DNA of 64,000 bases from Parapristionchus giblindavisi (lineage: Eukaryota; Nematoda; Chromadorea; Rhabditida; Diplogasteridae), in the NCBI GenBank assembly GCA_943737045.1, contig CALSFV010000305.1:118501-182500 (forward strand). The letters run 5' to 3'. Below are positions 19,132 to 31,662 of this stretch, piece by piece. The position numbers and the translations under genes are program-made. The stretch's first letter is position 1; the number at the start of each line of letters is the position of its first letter. The notes below the pieces were generated by a model. That model saw nothing but the letters and a program-made list of their open reading frames with translations. It made no database searches and was not told the origin of the DNA.

Positions 19132-21907
19132 TTATTTGTGTCGTGACGGGATAGAAGGAGATGGTTGTGCTGTGGATGAATCATATTCATCGGTATGATC
19201 CAATGATCTAGCTCGCTCCTCCTCAAGACGTCTTCTGAATGGCAAATATTGGCTATACTCTCAAAAAAAATCCCTAGCTGAGGAATTTTCTGTGAATGTA
19301 TAGTACTAAAGCCGAACTTTTCCCTTTTTGCAAATGATATGTTAACAAGATAAACAAATAAAGCCCACACTGCTTAGGATCTCCTCTAGGACCTAAGCAG
19401 CAGAACTTGTATCTAAATCAGCTTTAAAAACAAACGAATAATAAATAAATAAATAAAGTTACATTCTAGCCGACAGCAATCCGGCTCCCTGTTTGCGTTC
19501 TTGTGAAGTGTACCACACGGGCGACAATTGGGTGTTGAAGGTGGCCTCGATCATATTCGACGTGTCGCGACCATCATTCAGTAGTGTACTAGCCAGAGTA
19601 CTAGCACCACACTCCGCCATTAGGGACATCTTCAAAAATTACACAATCAATAAAACGATAAATCAATATATCGATTGATAAACGACATAAGCGATCAATA
19701 TTTAGTACCTCAGCTCGCTCCTGCTTCGCCATTAGAACACTCTGTTCGAGTAATGTCTGAAAATTTTTTTAGTAAAATCGTTTCTTCTTTTAGATAAAAG
19801 GACATTACATCATTAATCGTTGACTAACAAACCTGACCGTGACCTTTCACAGTAATTTTATGGACCATAAGCGTTTTAAATTTGGCCCCCGACTCAACAC
19901 ATTCCAAAATTTACGTGTACGACATAAGTGAGCCAAATGTTAAAATATATTAACCTTCTCAGCCCTATCTTCAACAATCTCTTCCGTCTCAAACTCGGGC
20001 ACTCCCAGATTGGCCAGTCGACGCTTTCTTCGTTCAATAAAGGACGAGAACGAAGTCTTAAATCAATCAATAAATCGCAAGAATCAATCAATATCCTTCC
20101 TACCGTAGTCATGACATCTTCGGTCCTGTTCCGGTGTGCCTGTACACTTCGTGGACACACCTTCATCAGTATACCACTCTCCTCATCTCGTCTCAGCATC
20201 TGCGTCTCTCGATATCGACGACGCGTTGCCGCTCGAGACATACTACAATACAATACAATCAATCGATAATCATTGATTAATAAATCAATAAATAGTAATG
20301 GATCAATCAATACCTCACTCCATATTGCCCTTCATCATCGTATCCATCATCCTGTTCCCTTTCCCTCATCTGCTTCCCTCGAGCACGTCGCTTGTTCTGA
20401 ACTCGACGTGATGGGCTAGCGCTGAAATAATCAATCACTAAATTAATCAATCAATAAATCAACCGATGTTCAATATTTCACCTTTCAGCGAAACGATGAT
20501 CTTCCATAGCACCAAAATTATCCTGATCCATCCACTCTTCGTGTTCCTGTTGTTGCTCGTTCAATGAAAACTCCACAGGATTTCGTATCACCTTTCTCAG
20601 AATCGACACGCTCTTTGTTCCACTCTGCACATCCCGAGTGGTACTCCGATACGATGTGGTAGGAGGGGTGCCAGGGTACGGTAGTCGAGCTGGTGATGAT
20701 GTCATAGATCCATAAGAAGCGAGTGCCTTGACAGGAGAAAGATACTGTGTAAGTGGAGAGGTGAGGGAAATCTGTCTTCCAGACGACAACCTTGATCGGC
20801 GTCGAGGAATCTGACAGCTCTTCTGTCTGGACAGCGGTGTGAATCGTGGTGCGGCGGGTGCGATCTTCCTGGCGACGGATCCCAATCCGCCTGCGTATCT
20901 CATCGACTGAGAGAGTGGTCTCTTCGTGGTGGGACTCTTCCTAGGGACCATACCACCACTATATCGATCGGGTTTCTCTTTCACTTGAGACCGTGCCCCT
21001 TCCTCTTCATCCATGGTACTCTCATCGAATCCCCTATCATCACCATCATCGTCCACCACGATCTCTTCATGATCCAGTATATCATGCCGCTCCAGTACCT
21101 CGATCGTATCCGGGTCCATCTCGTCAAACTCCAATTGCGGCTTCCGGGGTACGGTCGTCAGGGACAGAGGTTGGGTCATATCGATCGGTGTGGACATCTC
21201 CTCGAGACAGCGGATCTTGGGAGGCTTCGGGACGGAGTCGTCGAGTCGATCAACGAGATCCTCGGTGACCACCACGAAGAGCTCGGTGAAGGCCCGAATC
21301 ACCTGACAATATCGCTTGTAACTAAATAACTAAAAAATATATATCTGATATTGAGGTCTGCATCCGAAGGAAAGAGAAACGCATGAAAGAGAATCATCGG
21401 ACTACATGTAGGTAAGCATAACTCGACTTATAATTTAATATTATATATGTATTAAAATATTATTGAAACCAACCTTGGAGTGGTCATTCATGTCCTCCGT
21501 GCGAAACATATCCAATTCCTTTCGAACCAGCCAGAATAGACGCCGTAGTTCCTGATCATGCATTGTTCAAAGACAAATGATCAAAGATCACCCCCAATAG
21601 GGATATAAAAGATCAAAGATCATTCACTTACAGTAGGGGGTTTCTGGTTGAATACGGCACGAAGTATGCAGCTCATAGATGTGATAAGACCGGAGATTTC
21701 GTTCGTGCGCGACTTGTCGTAGTCGGATATCTGACAATTATTTATTATTATTTTTTATTAAATTAATAGTGTCGCATAACATGTGATAGGGTATACAGTA
21801 GCATTACTTTTTTTTTAAATATTGAACAAGTTCTTGATACTTACATATAGAATACTTCTGTCCACGATCTGCAACCGCTGAGAGTGCAACAGCTTCCCAG
21901 CTGCCAT
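19132..21907 (-). CDS. Large basic/acidic protein of unknown function, 575 aa
   Basis: Ten exons: 21845-21907, 21632-21730, 21474-21551, 20482-21302, 20314-20421, 20104-20242, 19955-20056, 19709-19756, 19463-19629 and 19132-19234. All phases agree (576 codons with stop). An acceptor lies 2 bp before the ATG. The N-terminal 110 residues are probably a folded helical domain (LHSQRLQIVDRSILY, LRRLFWLVRKELD, FTELFVVVTEDL). The long exon then encodes a disordered stretch with an acidic block (DDDGDDRG) and many SP/TP and Arg-rich sites (PRRRSRLSS, SPVKALASY) that look like phosphorylation targets. A basic cluster (KRRARGKQMREREQ) and a helical tail follow. It may be nuclear or cytoskeletal; no family recognised. 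Confidence 0.72.
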
Positions 21908-22606
21908 TTCTGATAAACTTAATAATACTAATTAAAACAATTAAGCCACTTTAAAATAAATAAAATTTAAAAACATTGAGATACGAAGCAATGGCTAGGA
22001 ACCATTTGAACGTCAAAGGGGACAGGAAATGAGGAGCTATGATACATTTATTCAACTATGTGAGCAATTTCTTCGAGTGGATACACAACACACAGAGTAC
22101 GGTACGGTAGGTACAGTAATCAAAAAGGAGTGCAGTAACTACAATAACTTCAACACAAAAATACCATAAGAACAGTAATCAACAATGATCGACTTCTAAC
22201 AACAAGATAGTGCTATATGGTCACTATGACTCTATCTCTCTAACACACACTCACTGGGCAGACAACAACAAGGATGAAGAAGACAAACGCAAACAACGTG
22301 AAAGAATCTTTCAGAAAGATGATGAAGAAGAGGGTGTAAAGAGGGCGAAAGTGCTGGCAGCTTATCATATTGTACATGGTAGTGTTAGATATCGATCGAT
22401 CGAATGAATCATAGGGCAGCTTAGTATGTACTTGATTGATCAATCGATAATCAATTGGATCTATGGGCAGCATATCTATCAAACTCAAAGAATGGCGTCA
22501 CCAGTGTAAATGAGAGAATATTATTAATTGTATGTTTCGTCCTAGCACAGTATAGTTCAAAGATCACACCTAGATCAAAGATCAAACATCACACCTAGCT
22601 ACAGTT

Positions 22607-25397
22607 CTATGCGTCCATACTGGACTCTATCTTTACATGTTCTTTCCTCGCCTTCTCCTCCTTGGTTCTGCCCCCATTACTCATCACCATGAGGATCATA
22701 ATAAGTGGTAGATATAGGAGTGAGTAGAAGAACAGCTGCCGAGAGTTCTTCGCATCCGGAGCACGGTAGAACTTCCACGATAGATACACCTCAAGTAAGC
22801 TAATTATTATGTATTCCATCAAATGTTATACATTGGTGTAATAGTACGTCAACAAAAATATATGGGATTCAAATCTTAGACTCGAAAAAGCAGGTTGTGT
22901 TATGCTTCTCTATGGAGATTGTCTATGATCTACGAATATCGATCGATTACTCACCAGTGCAGCATTGACAGGCAGGGAATCAATGGCGAATGTCATGGTG
23001 GTGAGATCTGTGAGTGGTGCAGCCACCGAGCACAATCCAACGAGTGCGAGGGCGTGTCTGATAGATGTACGACGACAGAGGGCCTCGTCCGTCACACACA
23101 TCACACGGTAGCCTGCCTAAATCACAAAATATTTTAATATGAAATCATTTATAATGCAAACTCAACTAAACAATATTATTATTTTTATTATTGAAATAAT
23201 AAATATAAATGTAAATCATCTAAATATATTTTTAAATATAAATAATTCACAAACCTTGCTGTAATCTCCTCTCAGATTCCACGATAGTCCATTAAAGTGG
23301 GGAAACTGCCACGAGTAGAGGATAGCCGCCAGAGTTAGTGACGCCGCGTCCAGAGTGCCCGCGGCAGCAGCGTAGCCCATTAGTGGAGGGATGGCGCCGA
23401 CGACAGCGCCTGAAAAATGTACTAGTTAATAATGCTCAGGGGAAAAATATTATTATTAAGCACAGTTTTAAATTAGCTTTACACAATTTTTTTTAATTCA
23501 GGAAAAAAGAATACAAAAAAAATAATTTAAATATATAAAATTACCAACCGGCCCAAGTGCACGCAATCGTCGTCCTCTTCATTGGTGTGTACACTCCCGC
23601 GTACAGGACCACATTGAGCACGCCCAGAGCTGCTGCTAGAGCGTTTGTCTCAAAGGAATGAATAAATGCTGTGAGAGCCCGAAATGTATGTTATCGATTA
23701 CTATAAGTTGCTATAGGTTATAACTATAGGTTAATACTATAGGTTATAAGTAGATGGCAGGGATTAGAATAATAAACATCGATCACAGTACTCTGCGTCA
23801 CAAGGTCCGCTCAATATGACAATAATACAAGTCAGATGGCTGTGACAAAGAGATAATCGATAAATCAATAAATGGTCTACTTCAGCTAGCAGTAGAGCTG
23901 TTCCGGCAGCAGCCGATACACCAGCGAATGTGAACGCATGAAGAGGAGAAAACCTACAATTAAATACAAATTACAAAAGCATAATTATCTAGATGAATAA
24001 TTGGATGACAATGGTAACTGTAATTAAAAGACAGCAGATGGCATGTTCGAATGGGGGGGGGGGGGGATATCGATATTTAATGAGATTTGGGTCAAGTTAT
24101 TCGAGCATTAGAGATAACAAACGATCAAAATATGGATGACATTTAGCATAAATGCAAAGGGTATAGTCTTGTTGTGCTTGTGCAATAAGATAAATCAGAT
24201 ATTGTTCGTGTGGGGACCAAACATGAGAAGCATATTCAAGAATAGGCCCAACATAGATAGAGAATAGGTGTGGGTGTAGTTTACGTGTTAAGAATACGAG
24301 AGAAGAAGATACAGTAAATATATGCGCATCTGCTTTCGGCTTTGGATACAATCGATTGGATACGAGGGGCTAGGGCGTAATTTACAGATAAGTTAATTAT
24401 TGGACATGAGGAAGAGGGATGCAAATATGAAGCCGTTTAGATACCATAGATGGACAGATGTCAAGATAACCAATTGAGGATTGTCCTACGCAATGAGAAT
24501 ATCAATAACAAATCAATCAATCAATAATAACCAACCTATGGACAACGAGTACTCGACTCTGTGTTCTCTTCATTTGTGCATCATACGGTGCTTCGAGCAG
24601 TTGATTGCAAGCGTTGGCTGCCGATGACAGAAGGGCAGTGCCTCCGGCGCAAGCTGCTAGGGTCACTGCAAATAATGATTTTAAAATATATTTTAAACCT
24701 TATATTTTAAAATGTATTTTTTTCTAAACTCACCAAAATCAATAGCACCCGGTCCCATCAGATAACCAGCCATGGCCGTCGACGTGATAAGCATCGTCAG
24801 TTTCGATTTGGACAACTGCAAATAGGCCGACGCCAGTCCCCTCGGCTCCATCCGCACCCATTGTTGCAGTTTTTCGTCGGTCACTGCAAATTCGATAAAC
24901 AATCAATATATTGTATATTGTTGCTAGTCCGATTTGTCGTCTATAATTTCACATAACAAATATCAGTCAATAAAATGCCAAAAACGGTTGTCGTTTAAAA
25001 TCATAATAATAATAAATATCAGATAATAAATAAAGGAGAAATTGAAAGAGAAATAAGAATAATTGGGCGGGAAAGCAACCCACCAATGATGCCAAGCTCC
25101 CGTTTTGGCGCGCGTTTCTTTGAGACAGGCACGCGTGTAGGAGCGGAGAAGGGCCGAGGATGGGCAACTGATGTTAGCTCATCCTCTATCGGTTTAACCT
25201 GAAAATAACAATATGCTATTACCTAAGAATTCTACTATCTAAATTTTGTAAAAATAAAAAGTTTTAGTGTATTATTATATTTATTTATTTTAATGTTTAA
25301 AACGTACATTAGGAAGTGAGTGGGATGAGATGGAGGAGGAAGTCGATGGCACAGCACACAGACGATGTATTAATGTGATACTTCGACTCCTCAGCAT
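22607..25397 (-). CDS. cox-10: Protoheme IX farnesyltransferase, mitochondrial (COX10), 385 aa
   Basis: Nine exons: 25308-25397, 25084-25198, 24734-24883, 24536-24665, 23881-23953, 23549-23648, 23255-23409, 22955-23116 and 22607-22789. The enzyme attaches a farnesyl group to heme B to make heme O, the first step towards heme A for cytochrome c oxidase, in the inner mitochondrial membrane. The basic, Ser-rich first 60 residues fit a mitochondrial presequence. Family motifs are present: [11 protein letters not shown] (first Asp-rich prenyl-binding site), [44 protein letters not shown] and KAGYRVM. The rest is strongly hydrophobic, as expected for a UbiA-type membrane enzyme. At 385 aa it is somewhat shorter than vertebrate COX10, with most difference at the N-terminus. 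Intron 4 holds a LINE fragment. Confidence 0.95.
24097..24351 (-). pseudogene. LINE reverse-transcriptase 3' fragment in a COX10 intron
   Basis: The minus frame contains the segment typical of the region after the RT domain in CR1/Jockey-like LINEs ([16 protein letters not shown]) followed by a divergent [17 protein letters not shown]. It is a short remnant only. The neighbouring fragment at 25989-26336 carries the next part of the same domain (compare CRLPYTSYADRLQALEL), so both derive from one LINE family. Confidence 0.7.
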
Positions 25398-25988
25398 CCG
25401 GCGACCCTGACAATATTCACATTTAAAACATTTAACCATAATTTAGGTAAAAATCAAATTTAAAGCCAATCGATCGCTGTTCAAAATAATAGGAGCAATG
25501 CTCATCGAGGTGTTAGTCATGCACGATAGTTTAAATTCGTAAATATCGATCCATAAACAAAGTTAAACGAGCAAAATCAATATTGTAGAAATATTTACAT
25601 TTTATCATTCCGGGCGTATGCACTTCTCGCGCTGGTAAACACAGTGCCGCCGCAAGAATCGCTACTCGCGTAATATTATTTTAGGTTTTTTTAGTTTACC
25701 CAAATTTTATTTTTATTTTGAACTACTAAACACAATAAATAAAATTATGAATTTAATGATTATTCATAACGTCAACCATGAGATGTTCGAAGGATACGAA
25801 AACGTTCAATACTCACATCGAAACAATGACATCTATCAAATTCTTTCACCAGTTTTAGATTCTCCACCGATGAACTGTAGCTTATTATTTTTGAACATAT
25901 ATTTAACATACAGAGGACACATTTAACTATGATAAAAATAAGAAAATAGACAATAGATAATAAAATAGATAATAGACTAAACTACAGA

Positions 25989-26340
25989 TTGGTATGTAAA
26001 CGCTGTCGTCTACCGTACACATCGTATGCGGATCGTCTACAAGCCTTGGAGCTCCCCACTTTAGAAACTCATAGAACAATTATTGATCTTTTTGACCCCC
26101 GTAGCATCTTTATATTTTCCAACACATTGAATTTTACTCGAGGTCATCAACTTAGAATTTGTATGAACCCTTCATCTAGTACACGCTATCTATCATTTTT
26201 CTCAAATCGTGTTGTCCGAAAATGGAAAGTTGCACCTATATCGTCGCAACTTCTTGTTTTAATATGTATTTTAATTGTTTATGAAAATCTCTTTTGTCTC
26301 TTTTCTCCAAGATGCGATAAATATATTATTAAATAAGTAA
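25989..26340 (+). pseudogene. LINE C-terminal fragment between COX10 and the next gene
   Basis: The plus frame encodes KRCRLPYTSYADRLQALEL, then a stretch ending NRVVRKWK, the conserved C-terminal end of CR1/Jockey-like retrotransposon proteins. It ends in ATAAATATATTATT, resembling the tails of the LINE copies at 48 and 59 kb. It is 5'-truncated and non-functional. The 25398-26414 intergenic stretch holds little else. Confidence 0.7.
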
Positions 26341-26414
26341 ATGCCGAAATCTGAAAAATTTCTTCTAGAGTGTGTTATCGATCAAATATCTCATTTAGTA
26401 TCTTTATTCAAGTA

Positions 26415-27015
26415 TTAAGGCTCTTGAGTGTAATCCATCGGTCTGTCCGATGCGATTGTCTGTGTCGCCTGTGTCTTATCCATTTTATCTTCTTTTTCTT
26501 TATCTGACTTCTCACGACTCGAACTCTGCAATGAATCGATTGCTAAACTGAATAATCAATTGTAAAGTCAGCATTTATTGAATCAATAATTTCTTCAACC
26601 TATCGAGTTATTCTAAACCAATCAATAATGTCTACCGTACACTGTTCATGTTGGTGTTGTGGTGTCGGAGTAGCATTCTAGCAGATTCTGTCTGACTCTT
26701 CTCCTCCTTCGTCTCCTACAACGATTACATTATTATCGATCGATGATCTACAGTACTCCAATTCTTACCCTAGGATCCTTTCCGAACAACAGCAGTACTT
26801 GCATTATAGCCAGAAACACCGCCCAGGCGAGAGCACCATACGTGATCACCTACAAAAGATACCGTAACCATTAGAGATACCGTAGGCAGTACAGTAATTC
26901 TAGCAGTACAGTAATCTAAGCTACAGTAATCAAATGATACCTTCTGGAACGTATTCATATGGGAAGGATCATGGTAGTAACTATTCTGCCACAGCCGCAG
27001 TCCGTCTTCTGCCAT
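26415..27015 (-). CDS. Small single-pass membrane protein, 113 aa
   Basis: Four exons: 26941-27015, 26769-26849, 26641-26715 and 26415-26525, phase-consistent. The first 25 residues are polar (LRLWQNSYYHDP). Exon 2 encodes a clear transmembrane helix (VITYGALAWAVFLAIMQVLL) ending LFGKDPR. The remaining 60 residues are highly charged and Ser/Thr-rich (EKSDKEKEDKMDK). There is no signal peptide, so it is probably a tail-facing one-pass ER or mitochondrial protein. No family recognised. It lies about 1 kb upstream of COX10 on the same strand. Unlike its downstream neighbours, I see no acceptor immediately before the ATG, so it may be the first gene of the run. Confidence 0.7.
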
Positions 27016-27504
27016 TGTAAAAATGATTGGATATTTCCCTTTTCCATCTATTTATCTCTTCAATTGTCACAGAATCATTAATTTAATATAATTATCATAA
27101 AGATATTCGCCGTTTGTTCGGACATGAAATCAGGCACACTTGCGCAGTTTTATTCAATCAATTTTCAGAACTAGATTGAATACCATAGCTACCGCTCATC
27201 ACCAAAAGAACAAGAGCGAATGATTTCAACTGACTCTCGATAACTTGAGATGTTGTAGATTGTCGATAGATCTATATGTAATTCGTAACTCGACTTTACA
27301 ATGGGTAATTTTTATTGCACACTTTGCATGTAAGGTGTGTAACGTGCTTTCTGTCACTTTCTTGTGTCTACAGATAAAGAATGATAGGTCAATCTCCCCT
27401 TATCAGACTCCGACCCCTTTTCATGTTCTCTCGTGACACATTGACTGATAATCAAGGCCTCACTCATTCATCGCTCATTCGATCATTACATCCACACTCC
27501 AAAC

Positions 27505-29244
27505 ATGAAAGGAATCCCTGACACAGTCCTATGGAGAAACACTGCTTCCCTTTCTGCATTATCTCGTGAGTTATTCATTTGCTCATTATTGATTATCTAT
27601 TTATCTTTCACTGTTTCCCGCACTGACAAATCCTCTCTAAAAGCCTCTCTTTTGTTTGAACATTTTTTTGCAAGAGCAATAAGGAATTTGAATATAATTG
27701 TACAATTTTTAGTACTGTACAGACTCTATCTAAAAACCCAAGATATTTTTTTTTAAACTGTCATTATTCTTATCTTAATCTGAATGTCGTCATCTCTCCA
27801 TTGATTGCACTATTCTCGACAAATATTACATTCAATGCTCAAGCGGGCTGTCATTCATTTCTATACCTTCTGTCGATTTACATCTATTCATCAATCAATA
27901 ATTTCTTTCGATATTTAGCCCTGGATAAAAAGCACTCCGTTATCTCTCCACGACCATCTTCAATCACTAAAAAGAATTCCTTTCTCCAATCACCTGCGCT
28001 CACGTAAGTATCGATTTATTTTTTCTAGCTAAATTTGCTGATTTTCTAATTCGATTTATTGATTTTTTTCGACTTTCGGTTACAGTAGTCTCTTTTCTTA
28101 CTAAATTTTCCACACTTTCAGATTTGAATTGATTATCTTCAACGTCCTGCAAGGGTCTAATCCCGGTTGGGATGAGCGACAAACTCTGGCGGATACAGTA
28201 GCCTCGCTTCCGAATATCAACAAGCAAAAGCTTATTGATTTTTTCGTTGGATGTGTGAGTTTCATTCATATTGATTGATAAAAGATCATATTGATTGGTA
28301 AAAGTCTGTCGCGCCTTATGATAATTCACCTAACTTTTCTCTTCAATTTTTTTATTTATTTTTATTTACAGAAAGGCGCGGCAAAGTTGGGCATCGAGAA
28401 CAACGCCTGCAAGGCCTTCCAATGTTCTCAACACCAACTTGGAGAGCTCTTAAAAAGCGAAGATGGCGTCGATCGATTGATCAAACACTCACAGGTATCA
28501 TCAATCAATAATCTGAAAATGATCTACAGTAATCTTCCCCTCAGGTTCTTCTCTTCGAGATTATTCCCAGTCTCGAGAGCATCCTCTATCCACTACAGGT
28601 AATCAATAATCATTCATGATTCATGAATGAGATGGGCCCATTCTAATAATATTTATTATCTTATTTTATGATAGAGACTAGCACATTCTTGTTAGTTTAG
28701 CCTTTATCACCTCTCAACTACATACTAACAGATCACTTTCACTCTCATTCAAATAATATAATCAGACGTCTATCATATCATTTTTAATGCAATCATCTTT
28801 CCACTGTTCATAAAAGTGATAAGAAAAGATGAAAAGATGCTCCCCTCTCATACCCACATTTTTTCATTTTTCCTTGACATATCTCCTTCTCCTTCCATCT
28901 TCTTGACATATTTCCTTCCTTCTTCTTCCTTCTCCTATCCTTATTTAGTTTTGATGGATATTATTGAATGAAAAAAATAGCAGGAAATAAGTGATATCAA
29001 CTTCTTGCAAGAGACTAATCCAAATTATCGGTTTCAGGAAAAATTCCCTTCATTTTCCATCCGTCGTATTTTACTACGATCCTTCCGAGACAACGTTCTC
29101 ATCCGAATATTCGAGTCCGTCCCTGCACGGATTCCGCGTCTCGAACATCTGGTGTTTACTGTCTTATTTGAATCTTACGACAACTCGGCGGAATATGCCC
29201 GATTCGAGGAGCTCTCCAACATCGTTTTGGGCAAGGGAATTTGA
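27505..29244 (+). CDS. Unknown protein, 238 aa
   Basis: Six exons: 27505-27565, 27919-28003, 28122-28254, 28372-28494, 28545-28598 and 28984-29244 (239 codons with stop); every junction is in phase. The start is basic/Ser-rich (SVISPRPSSITKKNS). The rest is a mixed helical domain (FELIIFNVLQGSNPGWDERQ, LIDFFVGCKGAAKLGIENN, VLLFEIIPSLESILYPLQ) ending LSNIVLGKGI. It has no signal peptide or membrane segment. I do not recognise a family. It is divergently oriented from the 26.4-kb gene with about 490 bp between starts, so the two may share a promoter region. Confidence 0.75.
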
Positions 29245-30287
29245 TGCCATCTTATTGTATTTGTACAGATTTGTATTGCTAAGCATATTATGTTCCGGTC
29301 ATAACGAATGCGGTCATATTGTATGTATAAAATGTACTTTCATATGAAAATAACAATTCTGTAGTACATACCAAGACAGCGTGTGTGAAAATGCAACACT
29401 CGGCACCGAATACCTGCCCTATCGCCTCCCTCTCGATTACCACTCCACTGCCTCACACCTAACCCGTCTGACCTTCGCCGCTCTGATTTGATATTTAAAA
29501 GAGATCGTTATAGTTTCTATGCGAAACAAGAAATGTTGCTACTCTCGCACAAATAATTCAAGGGATTTTTATACGTTGAATATCTATCAAAATGTGATAT
29601 ATTATGTGTCATGATTGAGCAGTAAAATAAGGCGAATAAAGCAAAAGTTGATATTGTCGATGATGGAGCGAGGCAATGGATCGAAGTATGAAGAAGTACA
29701 AACAGAAAGTGTATTGGAATTTTTCAATTAGCAATAGGATGTATGAATTGTCAAAGAGAATTGTCAGATTGTCAATTGTCAAAGAGAATTGAATGACATA
29801 TCATGCAATTATGATTGACTATTCGTCCCATTGATAGTTGAGAAATATTCAAAGATATTTTTTTCTTGGTTAGAGGCCTGATAGATGGATAGAGAGAGAC
29901 GAGCTAAATAAAAAAAGATATAAAGTTGAACTACTGAATAGCGAATGATACGATTATTAATGCGATGTTCAAAAGTCATGAAAAGAAAGGGTTCGAACCG
30001 AAAAAATGGGCGAGAGTGTGAACCAGGAGAGAATTCTCGACTTTTGTTTTCTTTTCACAACGTTTGAACAATAATGAATTATTCAAAAGTCGCGAAAATA
30101 TTTAAAAGAAAGGCTAGAAAAGTGTTCTTCTCGCGACTTTCGAGAAGTTATAAAGTAAAAAGACACAAAGACCACACGAAAATTAAGTACAAAAATGAAG
30201 AGATCAGTGCGTTTGGTAATGTAATGAATGAGATAGTGGAACAAATTGGTAGATCGGCTGATAAAAATCAATAAATGAAAGGGTAGA
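29245..30287. other. Intergenic region with a foldback repeat
   Basis: No gene is seen. Positions 29968-30066 form an imperfect palindrome with ends GTTCAAAAGTC... and ...CGTTTGAAC. A related, diverged unit follows at 30075-30145. Similar palindromes lie at about 42308-42417 and 43497-43615. The left part (29245-29960) is AT-rich with no structure I could identify; it separates the convergent 3' ends of the 238-aa gene and the Wnt gene. Confidence 0.5.
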
Positions 30288-31609
30288 TCATAGACAAATA
30301 TGTTTGATTTCCTCCTTCACACAAGTTTGACACTCGACTCGACAACAGTAGATGAACTTGCAATTGCATTTCTCTTCAGTTCGCTTCACGATTGCCTTGT
30401 GCCCTCGTCCGCAACACATCTGCAACATTATTATGTATTTATTTTATTTATTTATTAATTAATATTATTATTCTCATTTTTGTATTTCGAAAAAAAGATC
30501 ATCCAGTGATTCATAAAAGTCAAAGTTGGTTTCTCAACGTCACGGATTGATCAGAGGCTACTCCCTACATCTAGATGACAAAGTATTGAGACATACGCGC
30601 CTTCTCTTCCCTATTATTCCACTGATAAATCAATACACTGTCATGTATGTCATTGTATGGCTGTCAATCAATGACATCTTCTCATGACAGAGAACAACGA
30701 GATAGTGTGTGATATGAAGAGACAGATGACAATTGATAAGGATTCAGACCTATATCAACTCATTAACGGTCAAAATACTTAACAAGCCAGATTTTAATAG
30801 CAGGCACGTTTAAAACCTGCTAGCCATAATCGAAAAGCTGGCTAAATTTTTATTTTATTTAATGAAATGAAAATGAATGAAACTAACCAATTGGCAACCA
30901 TCCATAGCCATACTCTTCTCATTACATTGTCGTCCCTTCGTTCCAAGTATACCCTTCGCCATATCGGTCACACAGTAATCAGGAGACGGCTTCATGTAAA
31001 CCTTAAATCGGGTTGATTTATAATTTTTAATCACATGAACATCAATACATAAGTTTCTAAATAGAAATGATAAGCAAAACATCTGTAATATTTTAAATCC
31101 GATTATGTCGCTTTGTACATTTAATCCTTATTAGACGGAGCACACCACAGATTGTGGCTTTTGGTGATTTTTAATAGTGCTTAACAGCTAGGGACACATT
31201 TATTGAATAAAACGTTATGTTTTGTAAAATAGTCAAAGAATAAATAATTAATTAATAAATTAATAAATGATCTTACAAGATCGGCATGTGTATGTCTCTT
31301 GAGATGATTATGTTTCATTATCATTTTCTGTTTCATAACCATGACTTCAGATGCTCCATCGAACTTCTCACGCATGATCTCACCGATTTCCCTGTTTATT
31401 ATTACTATATTTAAATAAATAGATGTCTACATAGATTCAGTTTTTTTTTCCAAAATAAAGAATAAATAAAATAAATAAAAGTACAGCAACCTAAACTGAG
31501 GCATGGACATCCAGCATGTCTTCACATCGCAACTCCCACTCATTCCATGACATTTACATTCTCGACGCACCGATCGTTCAATAACCTTCAACATCAACAA
31601 CGTAAATTA

Positions 31610-31662
<53 letters not shown>

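Noticed and set aside
20985..21329. Plus-strand frames over the large exon of the 575-aa gene
   Set aside because: They are antisense shadows of the phase-consistent minus-strand exon 20482-21302.
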